The position numbers and the translations under genes are program-made. Of a DNA stretch of 64,000 nucleotides, positions 34,433-43,341 are shown piece after piece. Source of the DNA: Pseudomonas sp. MAG733B (GTDB lineage Bacteria > Pseudomonadota > Gammaproteobacteria > Pseudomonadales > Pseudomonadaceae); contig NZ_CP145732.1 of NCBI RefSeq assembly GCF_036884845.1, forward strand, positions 434,001 through 498,000. The letters run 5' to 3'. Positions within the stretch are counted from its first letter, which is position 1, and every line of letters begins with the position of its first letter. The notes beneath the pieces were generated by a model. It saw nothing but the letters and a program-made list of their open reading frames with translations, was not told the origin of the DNA and did no database searches.

Positions 34433-36343
34433 TCAGGCCTCGTCTTTTAGCTTGAGCAATGGCTCCTGAAACCGCAGCAGGCGCCCGGCATTCCCCAGGA
34501 CCAACAAAGTGCTGAGGTTATGCAGCAACGCGGCAATCATCGCCCCCGCCGCGCCGAGCCAGCCGAAGGCTGCGAAGGCAACGATTGCCAGCGTCCAGCC
34601 CAGACCGATAATCACGTTGACCTGCAAGGTTTGCCGGCACTGGCGACTCAAGCGCACGCAGGTGCCGAGGCGGCGCAAGTCACTGCCGATCAATACGATG
34701 TCGGCCGAGGCCAACGCGATATCCGCACCACCCGCGCCCATGGCAACGCCGACCACGCCGGCCTTGAGGGCAAGCGAATCATTGATCCCGTCGCCCACCA
34801 CCATAGGCCTGAATCCGTTACCGATTTCTTTCAGCACGCGATTGAGCTTGTCCTCGGGCAAAGCCTGCGCCTCGACATCGCTGATGCCGACATCCCGCGC
34901 CAGCGTGTGCGCCACACTTTGCCGGTCACCGGTGAGCAACAGTTGCCGACCCAAGCCGAGATCGCGCAATTCGTTCAGGGCAAACCTGGCTTCGGGTTTG
35001 ACGCTGTCGGCCAGTAACAGCCAGGCGAGGAATTCTCTATTGAGCGCCAGCCCGGCAATCGGGCCGTCGTGTTCGGGAACGGCTGAGGTGGGAATCTGCA
35101 ACTGAGCGAACAGTTCTGGTCGTCCGAGTGCGGCCTCGCCCTGCTCCGTCATCGCCACCACGCCCAGCCCCTGACGCTCATGAATATCTGTGAGTAGCAG
35201 AAAATGTTCCTGCGTCACCAGCCCGGCCAACGCGCGGCTGACCGGATGGCTGCTGGCGGAACCGAGACTGGCGGCCAGTTTCAGCACGTGGCTACGATCC
35301 TCCAGCGGACTGTCAATCGATTGCAGGCGCAACGTGCCGAAGGTCAGGGTCCCGGTCTTGTCGACCACCAGCGAGGTCAGGTCCGCCAGCTCTTCGAGAA
35401 ACGCCGAACTGCGGATCAGAATCCCGTGCCGCGCCGCCACCGCCACTCCAGCGATCGCGGTCGCCGGGGCCGACAACACCAGCGCACACGGACACGCCGC
35501 CACCAATACCGCGAGCATCGCCTGGGCATCGTTGGTGATGAACCAGGTCACCGCCGCCAACAGCAACACCAGCACCATGTAACTTCCGGCGTAGCGTTCG
35601 AGCAATCGCGTGATCGGTGGCTTGGAGCGCTCGGCGTTTTGCATCAATGCGATGACTTTACCGAGGGTCGATTCGTGGCCGGTACGGGTCACTTCGATGC
35701 GCAGCAAGCCATCGAGATTGATCGCACCACCGAACACCGACATGCCGACACCGGCCTCCATCGGTACCGATTCGCCGGTAATTGAAGCCGTGTCGAGACT
35801 CGCCTGCCCGGACAAAACCCGGCCATCCGCCGGTACACGATCACCGGCGCGCACTTCCACATGGTCACCCGCCTTGAGCGTGCCGTTGTCGACTTCGATG
35901 ATGGAACCGTCGGCCTGGAGCTTTCGTGCGTGGCTGCGCGTCAGTTTGCCGAGGGCATGAATGGCCTCCTGCGAACCGATCACGCTGCGCTCTTCCAGCA
36001 CATGGCCGAAGATCATGATGATCGGCAGCAAGGCCGCCGTGAGCAGATCGCCAGTGGCCCAGGCACCGAGCATGGCCAACGCGATCAACTGGTCCGTGAT
36101 GCCGTGCAAACTCGGATAGCGCAGGCTGTACCAGGCCGAACGCATAACCGGCACGGCCACCAACAATGAAGCAAAACCCAGCAGCAATTGGCTGACGCCG
36201 GTCTGCTCCGGCGACAACCAGCGCCAGGCCAGACCGAGCGCCAACAAGCCAAGTGCGAGCATGGCCAAGGTCAGTTGGCGGGCGGCGCTGCGTTGTTCGG
36301 CCGAGGACAACAGGCTCGGTGCAGCGGCGGTTTGCGCAGTCAT
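34433..36343 (-). CDS. P1B-type heavy-metal ATPase without HMA domain
   Basis: A 636-residue P-type ATPase. It has the actuator TGES (ASITGESVPM), the metal-site CPC in the sixth helix (VAACPCALVL), the phosphorylation site DKTGTLT, the nucleotide-site SSHP and hinge GDGINDS. There is no N-terminal CxxC metal-binding domain. The last helix pair has HNLSTLLVLGNAGRLL in place of the DxG motif of ZntA or the MSxxS of copper pumps; it is closer to the HNxSS pattern of the mycobacterial CtpC group, linked to manganese or zinc. It is last in a four-gene operon with SPFH proteins (4-base overlap). Metal and direction are unproven; zinc is suggested by context. Confidence 0.9.
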   Translation of the reverse strand: MTAQTAAAPSLLSSAEQRSAARQLTLAMLALGLLALGLAWRWLSPEQTGVSQLLLGFASLLVAVPVMRSAWYSLRYPSLHGITDQLIALAMLGAWATGDLLTAALLPIIMIFGHVLEERSVIGSQEAIHALGKLTRSHARKLQADGSIIEVDNGTLKAGDHVEVRAGDRVPADGRVLSGQASLDTASITGESVPMEAGVGMSVFGGAINLDGLLRIEVTRTGHESTLGKVIALMQNAERSKPPITRLLERYAGSYMVLVLLLAAVTWFITNDAQAMLAVLVAACPCALVLSAPATAIAGVAVAARHGILIRSSAFLEELADLTSLVVDKTGTLTFGTLRLQSIDSPLEDRSHVLKLAASLGSASSHPVSRALAGLVTQEHFLLLTDIHERQGLGVVAMTEQGEAALGRPELFAQLQIPTSAVPEHDGPIAGLALNREFLAWLLLADSVKPEARFALNELRDLGLGRQLLLTGDRQSVAHTLARDVGISDVEAQALPEDKLNRVLKEIGNGFRPMVVGDGINDSLALKAGVVGVAMGAGGADIALASADIVLIGSDLRRLGTCVRLSRQCRQTLQVNVIIGLGWTLAIVAFAAFGWLGAAGAMIAALLHNLSTLLVLGNAGRLLRFQEPLLKLKDEA

Positions 36344-37398
36344 TGTGCAGCTCCCTGAATGATCAGGCGGGAATCGTCTTTCGGGTTGACAGTGGTCACC
36401 GAGCCAGCCTGATTCAGAATTTTCGGCATCCGCTCACGGTAGATTCGCAGCAGCATTTGCGGATCGGTGCCTTGTTGTTGAGCTTTGGCCAAACTCAATA
36501 CCGTGGCCGTGTCAGCCGACGCTTTGGCCAACCGTTCACTCGCCTGGGCATGGGCGACTTGCAACGTGCGGTCGGCTTGCTCGTTGGCGGTCTGGGTCAG
36601 TTTCTCGGCTTCGGTGCGTGCATTGGCCACGGCTTTGTCAGCCTGCTGGCTGGCCGTCAGTACCGCGTTGAACGCGTTCACCGCCGGGCCGGGCAAACTC
36701 GATTGCACGTCGACCCGCGCCACTTCGATCCCCAGCCCTTGTCCGGTTGCGGCCAACTCCGCGAGCCGTTGATTGATGCCTTGCACAAGATCACCGCGCA
36801 GGCGTTCGCGTCTTTCAGCCGATTTATTATCGGCGCCGATCAGCTCCGGACGTGCAACCAGAATGGTGTCCAGATCACGCGCCGCCGTCAGTGCCACAGC
36901 GCTGCGGGTGACGAGGCGATCCAGTGCCGGCAGAACATGTTCACTTTGCAGCACGAAGGCGTAGGGATCGGTCACCTTGTAGAAAACCCGCACATCGAGT
37001 TGCACTACCCCGGCATCACCGGTCAACAGGTAACCGGACCCCGCCAGGGCATCGCTGATCGGAGTGGCAAAACTGGCCACGCGATCGGCCTGCAACGCCA
37101 CATCACTGCGCAGAAGATTTTCCACCCGGCGCTCGATCACCCGGTCCCCTGCCGGCAACAAAATCACTTGTTCAAACGGTCGCGGCCAGGCCAACAACAA
37201 CCCGGCATTCTGGATGCGATCCAGCGCACCGAAGTGCAAAACCACTGCGCGATTCTGCGGATCGATTTGCCGAACATTGGAGAATGCCCACCCCAACGCA
37301 GCCAATACCGTGACCGCGTACAAGGCGAGAAAGGCCAGGCGCCCGGCTTGAATCCAGGGGCTGCTCAGCTCATTTGTTCCACGTGGAACCAAACTCAT
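36340..37398 (-). CDS. SPFH-domain membrane protein, HflC-like
   Basis: A 352-residue protein with one N-terminal membrane helix (AGRLAFLALYAVTVLAALGWAF), then a prohibitin/SPFH domain (VRQIDPQNRAVVLHFGALDR ... LDVRVFYKVTDPYAFVLQSE) and a long Ala/Glu/Gln-rich coiled coil (TASQQADKAVANARTEAEKL). By analogy with HflC the SPFH part would face the periplasm and assemble into a ring or cage. It overlaps its neighbours by four bases on both sides. The true hflK-hflC pair that modulates FtsH normally sits near hfq, so this is a dedicated paralogue. Confidence 0.87.
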   Translation of the reverse strand: MSLVPRGTNELSSPWIQAGRLAFLALYAVTVLAALGWAFSNVRQIDPQNRAVVLHFGALDRIQNAGLLLAWPRPFEQVILLPAGDRVIERRVENLLRSDVALQADRVASFATPISDALAGSGYLLTGDAGVVQLDVRVFYKVTDPYAFVLQSEHVLPALDRLVTRSAVALTAARDLDTILVARPELIGADNKSAERRERLRGDLVQGINQRLAELAATGQGLGIEVARVDVQSSLPGPAVNAFNAVLTASQQADKAVANARTEAEKLTQTANEQADRTLQVAHAQASERLAKASADTATVLSLAKAQQQGTDPQMLLRIYRERMPKILNQAGSVTTVNPKDDSRLIIQGAAQ

Positions 37399-38435
37399 GG
37401 CTGCGATCCGGACTTGTTATCGAGGCTCGGCGGACCGTCAACCAACACCCGGAACGGCGCGGCATCGGTGCGCAGAATCAGTTTTGTCCCCGGTGTAACG
37501 ACCGTGCCCAAGGTGTCGAGCGAACGCAGCAAGTTGTAAAGCTGCGGCGAGCCCGCATAAGCACGACCATAAATCTGTGCAGCTTCAACGCGGGACTGCG
37601 CCTCGATGTCAGCCGCTTTGACGGTGGCGTCGGCTTGCACGATTCTCGCATCACGCTCGGCGGCGGAACGTATTTGTGCGGCTTCACGTTTGCCGATGGC
37701 GGTGCGTTCGGTGGCGATGGTTTCGCGCTCGGCACGCATGCGATCGACCGTGGCGGTGAGCGTGACTGATGGCAACGTCAGCCGCTCGATGCCGACTTGC
37801 AGCACACGCACGCCGTAAGTGGTAAGTAGCTGCTGATCGATTTGCTGACGCAGCTGCGCTTCAAAATCGGCGATACGCACCTGACTGGCGTCGGTGTTCA
37901 CCAAGTTGGCCAGATCGAAACTGCTGGCCGTGGTTTCCAGTGCCGAACCGATAAAGGTGCGAATCTGCCGCGCGGCTTCGTCCGGCTGATTCTGCACGGC
38001 GCGCATGAAGCGCTGCACATTGTCCGGATCGCCTTGCACCTGCCACGCCACATAAGCCTGAACGATGATGCGCAGACCATCCCGCGTGCCCACGTCCTGC
38101 AAACCGCTGGACGTGGTGCGCAATCGCAGGTCCACCGGGATCGCCGCTTCGAACGGCGCTGGCCAACGCCAGCCAAGACCCGGCTCCAGAAGCACCCGCG
38201 ACGGGTTACCAAATCGGGTAATCACCGTGGCCTCCCCCGACCTCACTTGCACCAGGCTCGCGGCTGCAACGGCGAAGGCCACCAGCAACGCTGCCCAACC
38301 CATGCGCCGCCAGGGAAACGGACCGGCTTCTTGCGGATCACCGTGATGGTGATGATGGTGACCGTGGTGATGCCCGCCATGGCCATGATCGTGGCCGGCG
38401 TGATCATCGTGATCATGAGTGTGCGACTGGCTCAA
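37395..38435 (-). CDS. SPFH-domain protein with histidine-rich N-terminal tail
   Basis: It starts at TTG 38435: AGGAG lies seven bases upstream and no ATG or GTG offers an alternative before the tail. Residues 5-31 contain 16 histidines with Asp and Gly (HTHDHDDHAGHDH, then HHH and HHHHHH blocks), a plausible zinc, nickel or cobalt buffer. One membrane helix follows (MGWAALLVAFAVAAASLVQV), then an SPFH domain (ATVITRFGNPSRVLLEPGLGWRWPAPFE, typical HflK-like turn) and a coiled coil. With HflK-like topology the tail would be cytoplasmic, next to the cytoplasmic mouth of the ATPase encoded two genes later. The metal-binding role is inference. Confidence 0.88.
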   Translation of the reverse strand: MSQSHTHDHDDHAGHDHGHGGHHHGHHHHHHGDPQEAGPFPWRRMGWAALLVAFAVAAASLVQVRSGEATVITRFGNPSRVLLEPGLGWRWPAPFEAAIPVDLRLRTTSSGLQDVGTRDGLRIIVQAYVAWQVQGDPDNVQRFMRAVQNQPDEAARQIRTFIGSALETTASSFDLANLVNTDASQVRIADFEAQLRQQIDQQLLTTYGVRVLQVGIERLTLPSVTLTATVDRMRAERETIATERTAIGKREAAQIRSAAERDARIVQADATVKAADIEAQSRVEAAQIYGRAYAGSPQLYNLLRSLDTLGTVVTPGTKLILRTDAAPFRVLVDGPPSLDNKSGSQP

Positions 38436-40417
38436 TGGGCAGCTCCTGGCTGGGCGGTTTGACGCGACGGCGCAGGGTCAACCGGCAGCGTGAAGGTACG
38501 GAGGTCGATGGTCGGCGCATTGCTGCTGCCGCCCAGACGATGATCAAGGATCAGCAGTTTGGCGTTGGCCAAGCCTTGGGAAAGTTGACTGAGGTACTGC
38601 TCCAGCACAAAGGCCTGACCGGCACTGGCGTAAGCCTTTTGCTCGGCGCTGAATTTCAGGTCAGTCGCTTGTGCACTGGCGCTGATTTCACGGGCACTGG
38701 CCGTTGCCTGATCGCGAGCGATGCTGGCCTGCAACTGCGCCTGGTTGGTGGCTTCGGCCGCCGCTCCGCGCTCACGGGAGATCAACGCCTGGGCACCAAT
38801 CTGCGCCGCTTGCACACCGTGATAGGCATTGGCTGCCCCGGCCGGTGGATGAATCGCTTCGACCACCGTGGCGAGAATCTCCACGCCGCTGTCGAGCTTC
38901 TGCAGATCCGCCTGCACGGCCCTGCCAATTTCTTCAGCGAGCCCGACCCTGTCCTCACCGAGCAAACCATCGAGGGTGCGCGAAGCGAAATCGTGAACGA
39001 GAATTCGGCTGGCGGTGCTGCGAATCAGTGTCGGCACATCCGCACTGTTGTAAGTCGCCGCCAACGCTGCCTGATCGCTCAGGCCAATGCGGTAGACGAA
39101 GCGCACGTCCATGTTGACGATCTGAAAACTCTGCTTGTCGGCACGGCTGCTGGCGATGACCTGGGATTTGTCGTTCACATGACTGGCGTCCCACAAGCGA
39201 TTGGCCGTGATCGGCGCCGGGCCTTCTGCGGGGGCAACCTGTATCGGTGCGGAAGCATCGCCGACACTGGTGGCCAATTCGTGGACCACGCCATTCTCGA
39301 CGCTCAGTACCCGGCCCAATGGCCAGGGTAAACCCGCATGCAAACCGGGGCCGAACACCGCCAGCGGTTTGCCGAAACGCTCGTAGATACCGCGCCCTTG
39401 CAACGGTATTTCGTGGATGCCGGTCAGGGACCAACCAACGATTGCTACCACCGCCAGCACCGGCAAAAACGCCCGGCGCATGTAAGTGAATGCCCAGATC
39501 TGCCGCAGATCGATGCCGAAGCGGTTGTGCAGTTCGTGCTGCAATGCCAGCAATGGCTGCGGTGGCCAACGCAGCATGTCCGCGACAAAGCTGCGCGCCA
39601 GCAACGTCGGTTCGATCTGTTCACGGCGAGGACTGAATAGTGACAACACGGCGCGCAACAGCAACTCCACTGCAACCAGTCCCGGCAGCAGACCGATCAG
39701 TACCGCCAGCCGCACCGGCCAGACTGAAGCTTCGCTGCCGAACAACAGGCACAACGCACCAAGCACGAGGCTGATGATCGATACGCGAGACAGCTGCGCC
39801 AATGCTCCGGCTTCGGGCCACGCGGCCGTGTTTTCCTGAGCCAGTTGGCGCTCCAGCACCAGCAAACCGAAAGCCAGCAACAACGCCAGGGCCGCGCCGA
39901 CAGTGGCCGACAAGCCCAGCGCTGCGGGTGGCAAACCAAGGTTCCAGACCTGTTTGACGCTGAGCAAAGCCACTAAAGCCCAACCGCCCAGCCACAGCGT
40001 CGGCGCACCGATTTGTTTGATCAGGTTCAGCCAGCGCTGGCCCATGCGATCCAACAGCCGTTCATACCAACCCGGCGGCGCCTCGACTGCTTGCTCGACG
40101 ACCACCGACAGCACGGGATTCATCGCCCGCGCTCGCCATTGCGTCACCCACCAGGCAGATTGCAGACCAGCCACCAACACCAGCAACGCGGCGCTTTGGT
40201 TGAACAACAGCGCCGGCCAAAGTGACTGCGGCGCAAACAGCCCGACAAAGAACCCTAGCACCAGCCCCACTGCCGCCAGCGCACCGAAGCCAATGGCGAA
40301 CAGACGCAAACGCCGCCCTTGAAAAACCGCCTGCTGGAAGCGCGGCAGCTCCGCTACCTGCGCCCCCTCTACATCGAGATCGACTTGCATACCACCCCAG
40401 TGCTCAGCGTTGCTCAC
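38432..40417 (-). CDS. Multi-pass SPFH-domain protein, HflK-like
   Basis: First gene of the operon, up to 661 residues. The frame opens with GTG 40417, but ATG 40390 (MQVDLDVEGAQVAEL), preceded by GGGGTGG, is an alternative start. Unlike HflK it has an extended membrane region of about six helices in residues 40-330 (for example LRLFAIGFGALAAVGLVLGF and WLGGWALVALLSV). An SPFH domain follows (IPLQGRGIYERFGKPLAVFGPGLHAGLPWPLG ... NMDVRFVYRIGLSDQAALA), then a coiled coil and a proline-rich end. It overlaps the next gene by four bases. The extra membrane region could anchor a multi-protein platform. Confidence 0.85.
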   Translation of the reverse strand: MSNAEHWGGMQVDLDVEGAQVAELPRFQQAVFQGRRLRLFAIGFGALAAVGLVLGFFVGLFAPQSLWPALLFNQSAALLVLVAGLQSAWWVTQWRARAMNPVLSVVVEQAVEAPPGWYERLLDRMGQRWLNLIKQIGAPTLWLGGWALVALLSVKQVWNLGLPPAALGLSATVGAALALLLAFGLLVLERQLAQENTAAWPEAGALAQLSRVSIISLVLGALCLLFGSEASVWPVRLAVLIGLLPGLVAVELLLRAVLSLFSPRREQIEPTLLARSFVADMLRWPPQPLLALQHELHNRFGIDLRQIWAFTYMRRAFLPVLAVVAIVGWSLTGIHEIPLQGRGIYERFGKPLAVFGPGLHAGLPWPLGRVLSVENGVVHELATSVGDASAPIQVAPAEGPAPITANRLWDASHVNDKSQVIASSRADKQSFQIVNMDVRFVYRIGLSDQAALAATYNSADVPTLIRSTASRILVHDFASRTLDGLLGEDRVGLAEEIGRAVQADLQKLDSGVEILATVVEAIHPPAGAANAYHGVQAAQIGAQALISRERGAAAEATNQAQLQASIARDQATASAREISASAQATDLKFSAEQKAYASAGQAFVLEQYLSQLSQGLANAKLLILDHRLGGSSNAPTIDLRTFTLPVDPAPSRQTAQPGAAH

Positions 40418-40424
40418 ATGGCAA

Positions 40425-40443
40425 TTCGTTACGATATAACGAA
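40425..40443. promoter_or_regulatory. Zur-like palindrome upstream of the SPFH/ATPase operon
   Basis: TTCGTTACGATATAACGAA has a 7-base inverted repeat (TTCGTTA/TAACGAA) and matches the Zur core GTTATA-N-TATAAC with two changes in one half (GTTACG) and a perfect other half. It lies 8-35 bases upstream of the possible starts. It is weaker than the boxes at 25963 and 26510, so zinc control of this operon is probable but unproven. Confidence 0.6.
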
Positions 40444-40603
40444 AACGGTGAAATTTTCGTACTTTATTGCGCTATCTAAAGATGCCCAACCTGTCGCTTC
40501 GCTGAAGCCTTGACCGAAACGCGTGAAAACGCACATATTACGTTCGTAATTTTATCCAGGAACTACTTTTACCCCTCCCGATCCCCAATCCAGGAGTAGA
40601 TCC

Positions 40604-42004
40604 ATGAGCACTTATGACGTCGTGATTCTGGGCGGTGGCCCCGGCGGTTACAACGCGGCGATTCGCGCCGGCCAACTGGGCTTGAAAGCGGCTTGCGTAG
40701 AAGGACGCGCGACCCTGGGCGGTACCTGCCTGAACGTCGGCTGCATGCCTTCCAAGGCGTTGCTGCACGCCTCCGAACTCTACGACGCGGCCATGGGCTC
40801 GGAATTCGCCAACCTGGGCATCGAAGTCAAACCGACGCTCAACCTTCTCCAGATGATGAAACAGAAAGATGAAAGCGTGACCGGGTTGACCAAGGGCATC
40901 GAGTTTCTCTTTCGCAAAAACAAGGTCGACTGGATCAAGGGCTGGGGTCACATCGACGGACCGGGCAAAGTGACGGTGACGGACAGCACGGGCGGCAAGA
41001 CCGAACTGAGCGCCAAGGACATCATCATCGCCACCGGCTCCGAGCCCACTCCCCTGCCCGGCGTGGACATCGATAACAAACGCATCCTTGATTCCACCGG
41101 CGCCCTGTCGCTGACAGAAGTGCCAAAGCATCTGGTAGTGATCGGCGCTGGCGTGATCGGGCTGGAGCTGGGCTCAGTGTGGCGGCGTTTGGGTGCGCAG
41201 GTGACGGTGGTCGAATTCCTCGACCGGATCTGTCCTGGCGTCGACGGCGAAGCAGGCAAAACCCTGCAACGTTCCTTGAGCAAGCAAGGCATCAGCTTCA
41301 AGTTGAGTTCGAAAGTGACCAGCGCCACCACCTCGGCTACCGGCGTTCAGCTCAGCGTCGAACCCGCCGCTGGTGGCACCGCTGAAATGCTGGAGGCCGA
41401 TTATGTGCTGGTGGCCATCGGACGCCGACCTTATACACAGGGCCTGGGGTTGGAGAACGTTGGCCTCGCCACGGATAAACGCGGCATGCTCGCCAACAAG
41501 GGCCATCGCACCGAAGCCGCCGGTGTCTGGGTAATTGGCGACGTGACGTCCGGGCCGATGCTCGCGCACAAGGCCGAGGATGAAGCCATGGCCTGCGTCG
41601 AGCAGATCGTTGGCAAGGCCGGCGAGGTCAACTACGAGCTGATTCCCAACGTGATCTACACCAAACCGGAACTGGCCAGCGTCGGCAAAACCGAGGAGCA
41701 ATTGAAGGCCGAGGGCCGCGCCTATAAGGTCGGCAAGTTCCCCTTCACCGCCAATAGCCGGGCGAAGATCAACCACGAAACCGAAGGCTTCGCCAAAGTG
41801 CTGGCCGATGAACGCACTGACGAAATCCTCGGCGTGCATCTGGTCGGCCCGAGCGTCAGTGAAATGATCGGCGAGTATTGCGTGGCCATGGAATTCAGCG
41901 CTTCCGCCGAAGACATCGCCCTGACCTGTCACCCACACCCGACCCGCTCCGAGGCGTTGCGCCAGGCGGCGATGAATGTGGAGGGGATGGCGACGCAGAT
42001 GTAA
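40604..42004 (+). CDS. lpd3: Dihydrolipoamide dehydrogenase (LPD-3 type)
   Basis: A 466-residue flavoprotein disulfide reductase starting at ATG 40604, with CCAGGAG upstream. FAD-binding GGGPGGYNAA, the redox-active pair GGTCLNVGCMPSK, NAD-binding GAGVIGLELGSVW and the C-terminal catalytic His-Glu block CHPHPTRSEA are all visible. It reoxidises dihydrolipoamide of 2-oxoacid dehydrogenase or glycine cleavage complexes. No E1 or E2 genes are adjacent, matching the stand-alone LPD-3 of pseudomonads, so the partner complex cannot be told from context. A REP hairpin ends the transcript. Confidence 0.94.
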   Translation: MSTYDVVILGGGPGGYNAAIRAGQLGLKAACVEGRATLGGTCLNVGCMPSKALLHASELYDAAMGSEFANLGIEVKPTLNLLQMMKQKDESVTGLTKGIEFLFRKNKVDWIKGWGHIDGPGKVTVTDSTGGKTELSAKDIIIATGSEPTPLPGVDIDNKRILDSTGALSLTEVPKHLVVIGAGVIGLELGSVWRRLGAQVTVVEFLDRICPGVDGEAGKTLQRSLSKQGISFKLSSKVTSATTSATGVQLSVEPAAGGTAEMLEADYVLVAIGRRPYTQGLGLENVGLATDKRGMLANKGHRTEAAGVWVIGDVTSGPMLAHKAEDEAMACVEQIVGKAGEVNYELIPNVIYTKPELASVGKTEEQLKAEGRAYKVGKFPFTANSRAKINHETEGFAKVLADERTDEILGVHLVGPSVSEMIGEYCVAMEFSASAEDIALTCHPHPTRSEALRQAAMNVEGMATQM

Positions 42005-42011
42005 CAACATC

Positions 42012-42085
42012 AAAAGATCGCAGCCTGGCAGCTCCTACAAAGTTTTGTGAAACCCTGTAGGAGCTGCCGCAGGCTGCGATCTTTT
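42012..42085. repeat. REP element, GATCGCAGCC family
   Basis: AAAAGATCGCAGCC... faces ...GGCTGCGATCTTTT. The left arm has lost four bases (CCTGGCAG against CCTGCGGCAG). It lies between the convergent lpd3 and Lrp-type regulator genes. Confidence 0.9.
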
Positions 42086-42089
42086 CGCT

Positions 42090-42563
42090 TTAGGCAGGCA
42101 AATGTTCCAATGGCAACGCGCCCGGCGACTTCACCGTGTGAATCGCAAAGTTGCTGCGGATATCGCTCACGCCCGGCAGCTTCAACAAGCGTCCGGTGAG
42201 AAACCGGTCATAGGCACGCAGGTCCGGCACCACCACTTGCAACAGAAAATCCGATTCCCCTGACACCAGAAACGCCGAAATCACCTCCGGCAATGCCGTC
42301 ACCGCCAGGCGAAAAGCTTCGGCCTGTTCGTCGTTGTGGCGCTCGACTTTCACACCGACGAATACCGTCAAACCGAGCCCGACTTCATCGCGATCCAGAT
42401 TGGCCTGATAACCGCGAATCACCCCGGCCTCTTCAAGCATCCGCACCCGCCGCAAACAGGGCGACGCGGACAGGCCGATCTCGTCCGCCAGTTGCACATT
42501 GCTCAAACGGCCATCCCGTTGCAGCGCGGCGAGAATCTTGCGATCAAAAGCATCGAGTTTCAT
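42090..42563 (-). CDS. Lrp/AsnC-family transcriptional regulator
   Basis: A 157-residue protein with an N-terminal helix-turn-helix (KLDAFDRKILAALQRDGRLSNVQLADEIGLSASPCLRRVRMLEEAG) and a C-terminal RAM ligand-binding domain (VGVKVERHNDEQAEAF ... VSGESDFLLQVVVPDL). It is divergent from a LysE-type exporter gene with about 145 bases between them, the arrangement expected of an amino-acid-responsive regulator of that exporter. The ligand is unknown. Confidence 0.92.
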   Translation of the reverse strand: MKLDAFDRKILAALQRDGRLSNVQLADEIGLSASPCLRRVRMLEEAGVIRGYQANLDRDEVGLGLTVFVGVKVERHNDEQAEAFRLAVTALPEVISAFLVSGESDFLLQVVVPDLRAYDRFLTGRLLKLPGVSDIRSNFAIHTVKSPGALPLEHLPA

Positions 42564-42708
42564 GGTTTGGCAGATCCTGATGGTTTACCCCTTATGTAGC
42601 GGCAGATTATGCCAATCCATGGTGCATTAGAAGCAAACTACGCAAGCACCTGCCCTACCTCAGCCCCATAGACTGGCCGTACCGAATCGACAACGAATGG
42701 GGTGCAAC

Positions 42709-43338
42709 ATGGCGGAACTCTGGCTATTTTTCATGGCGCTGGCGGTGGTGTACCTGTTGCCCGGACCCGACATGATCCTGCTGCTGCAAACCGGTGCTCG
42801 TCAGGGCAAAGGCGCGGCGTTGGCCACTGCCGTGGGTTTGGCCATCGCCCGAGGCTGCCACGTGGCATTGGCAGCTTTGGGATTGGCGGCACTGTTCAAG
42901 GCAGCGCCCTGGACCTTCGATGTAGTGCGACTGGCCGGTGCCGCCTACCTGCTGTGGATCGGCATTCAGTGCCTGCGCTCGACCTTGCTGCCGAACCTGA
43001 ACGATGCACATCCAATCGGCGAAAAACCGCGTTATCGGGAAGCCATTCAGCGCGGTTTGCTCACCAATCTACTCAACCCCAAAGCGCTGCTGTTCTGCTC
43101 GGTGCTGCTGCCGCAGTTCATCAATCCGCAGGCGGGGCCGGTGCTCGCGCAATTCGCCACCCTGGGCGTGGTGTTGGTCGCCGTGGGTTTGCTGTTCGAC
43201 AGCGCCTACGCCCTGGCCGGTGCCGCGCTCGGTCGATGGTTGCAACGCAGCCCATCGGCCCAACGCCTGCAACAATGGCTGTTCGGCAGCCTGTTGATCG
43301 GTTTCGCCGTGCGGCTGACCTTCGTTCAACAGGCTTGA
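42709..43338 (+). CDS. LysE/RhtB-family amino acid exporter
   Basis: I place the start at ATG 42709 (209 residues), because GGGGTG is correctly spaced; ATG 42697 would add four residues inside that site. Six membrane helices and the family signature LPGPDMILLLQTGARQGKGA near the N-terminus are present, with NLLNPKALLFCSVLLPQF later. It exports an amino acid or homoserine-lactone-like compound. It is likely controlled by the divergent Lrp-type regulator. Confidence 0.9.
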   Translation: MAELWLFFMALAVVYLLPGPDMILLLQTGARQGKGAALATAVGLAIARGCHVALAALGLAALFKAAPWTFDVVRLAGAAYLLWIGIQCLRSTLLPNLNDAHPIGEKPRYREAIQRGLLTNLLNPKALLFCSVLLPQFINPQAGPVLAQFATLGVVLVAVGLLFDSAYALAGAALGRWLQRSPSAQRLQQWLFGSLLIGFAVRLTFVQQA

Positions 43339-43341
43339 ACT

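Noticed and set aside
36340..40417. That these SPFH genes are the ordinary hflK-hflC pair controlling FtsH
   Set aside because: There are three genes rather than two, hfq and hflX are absent, one gene has a multi-pass region and one a His tail, and a P-type ATPase is in the operon.
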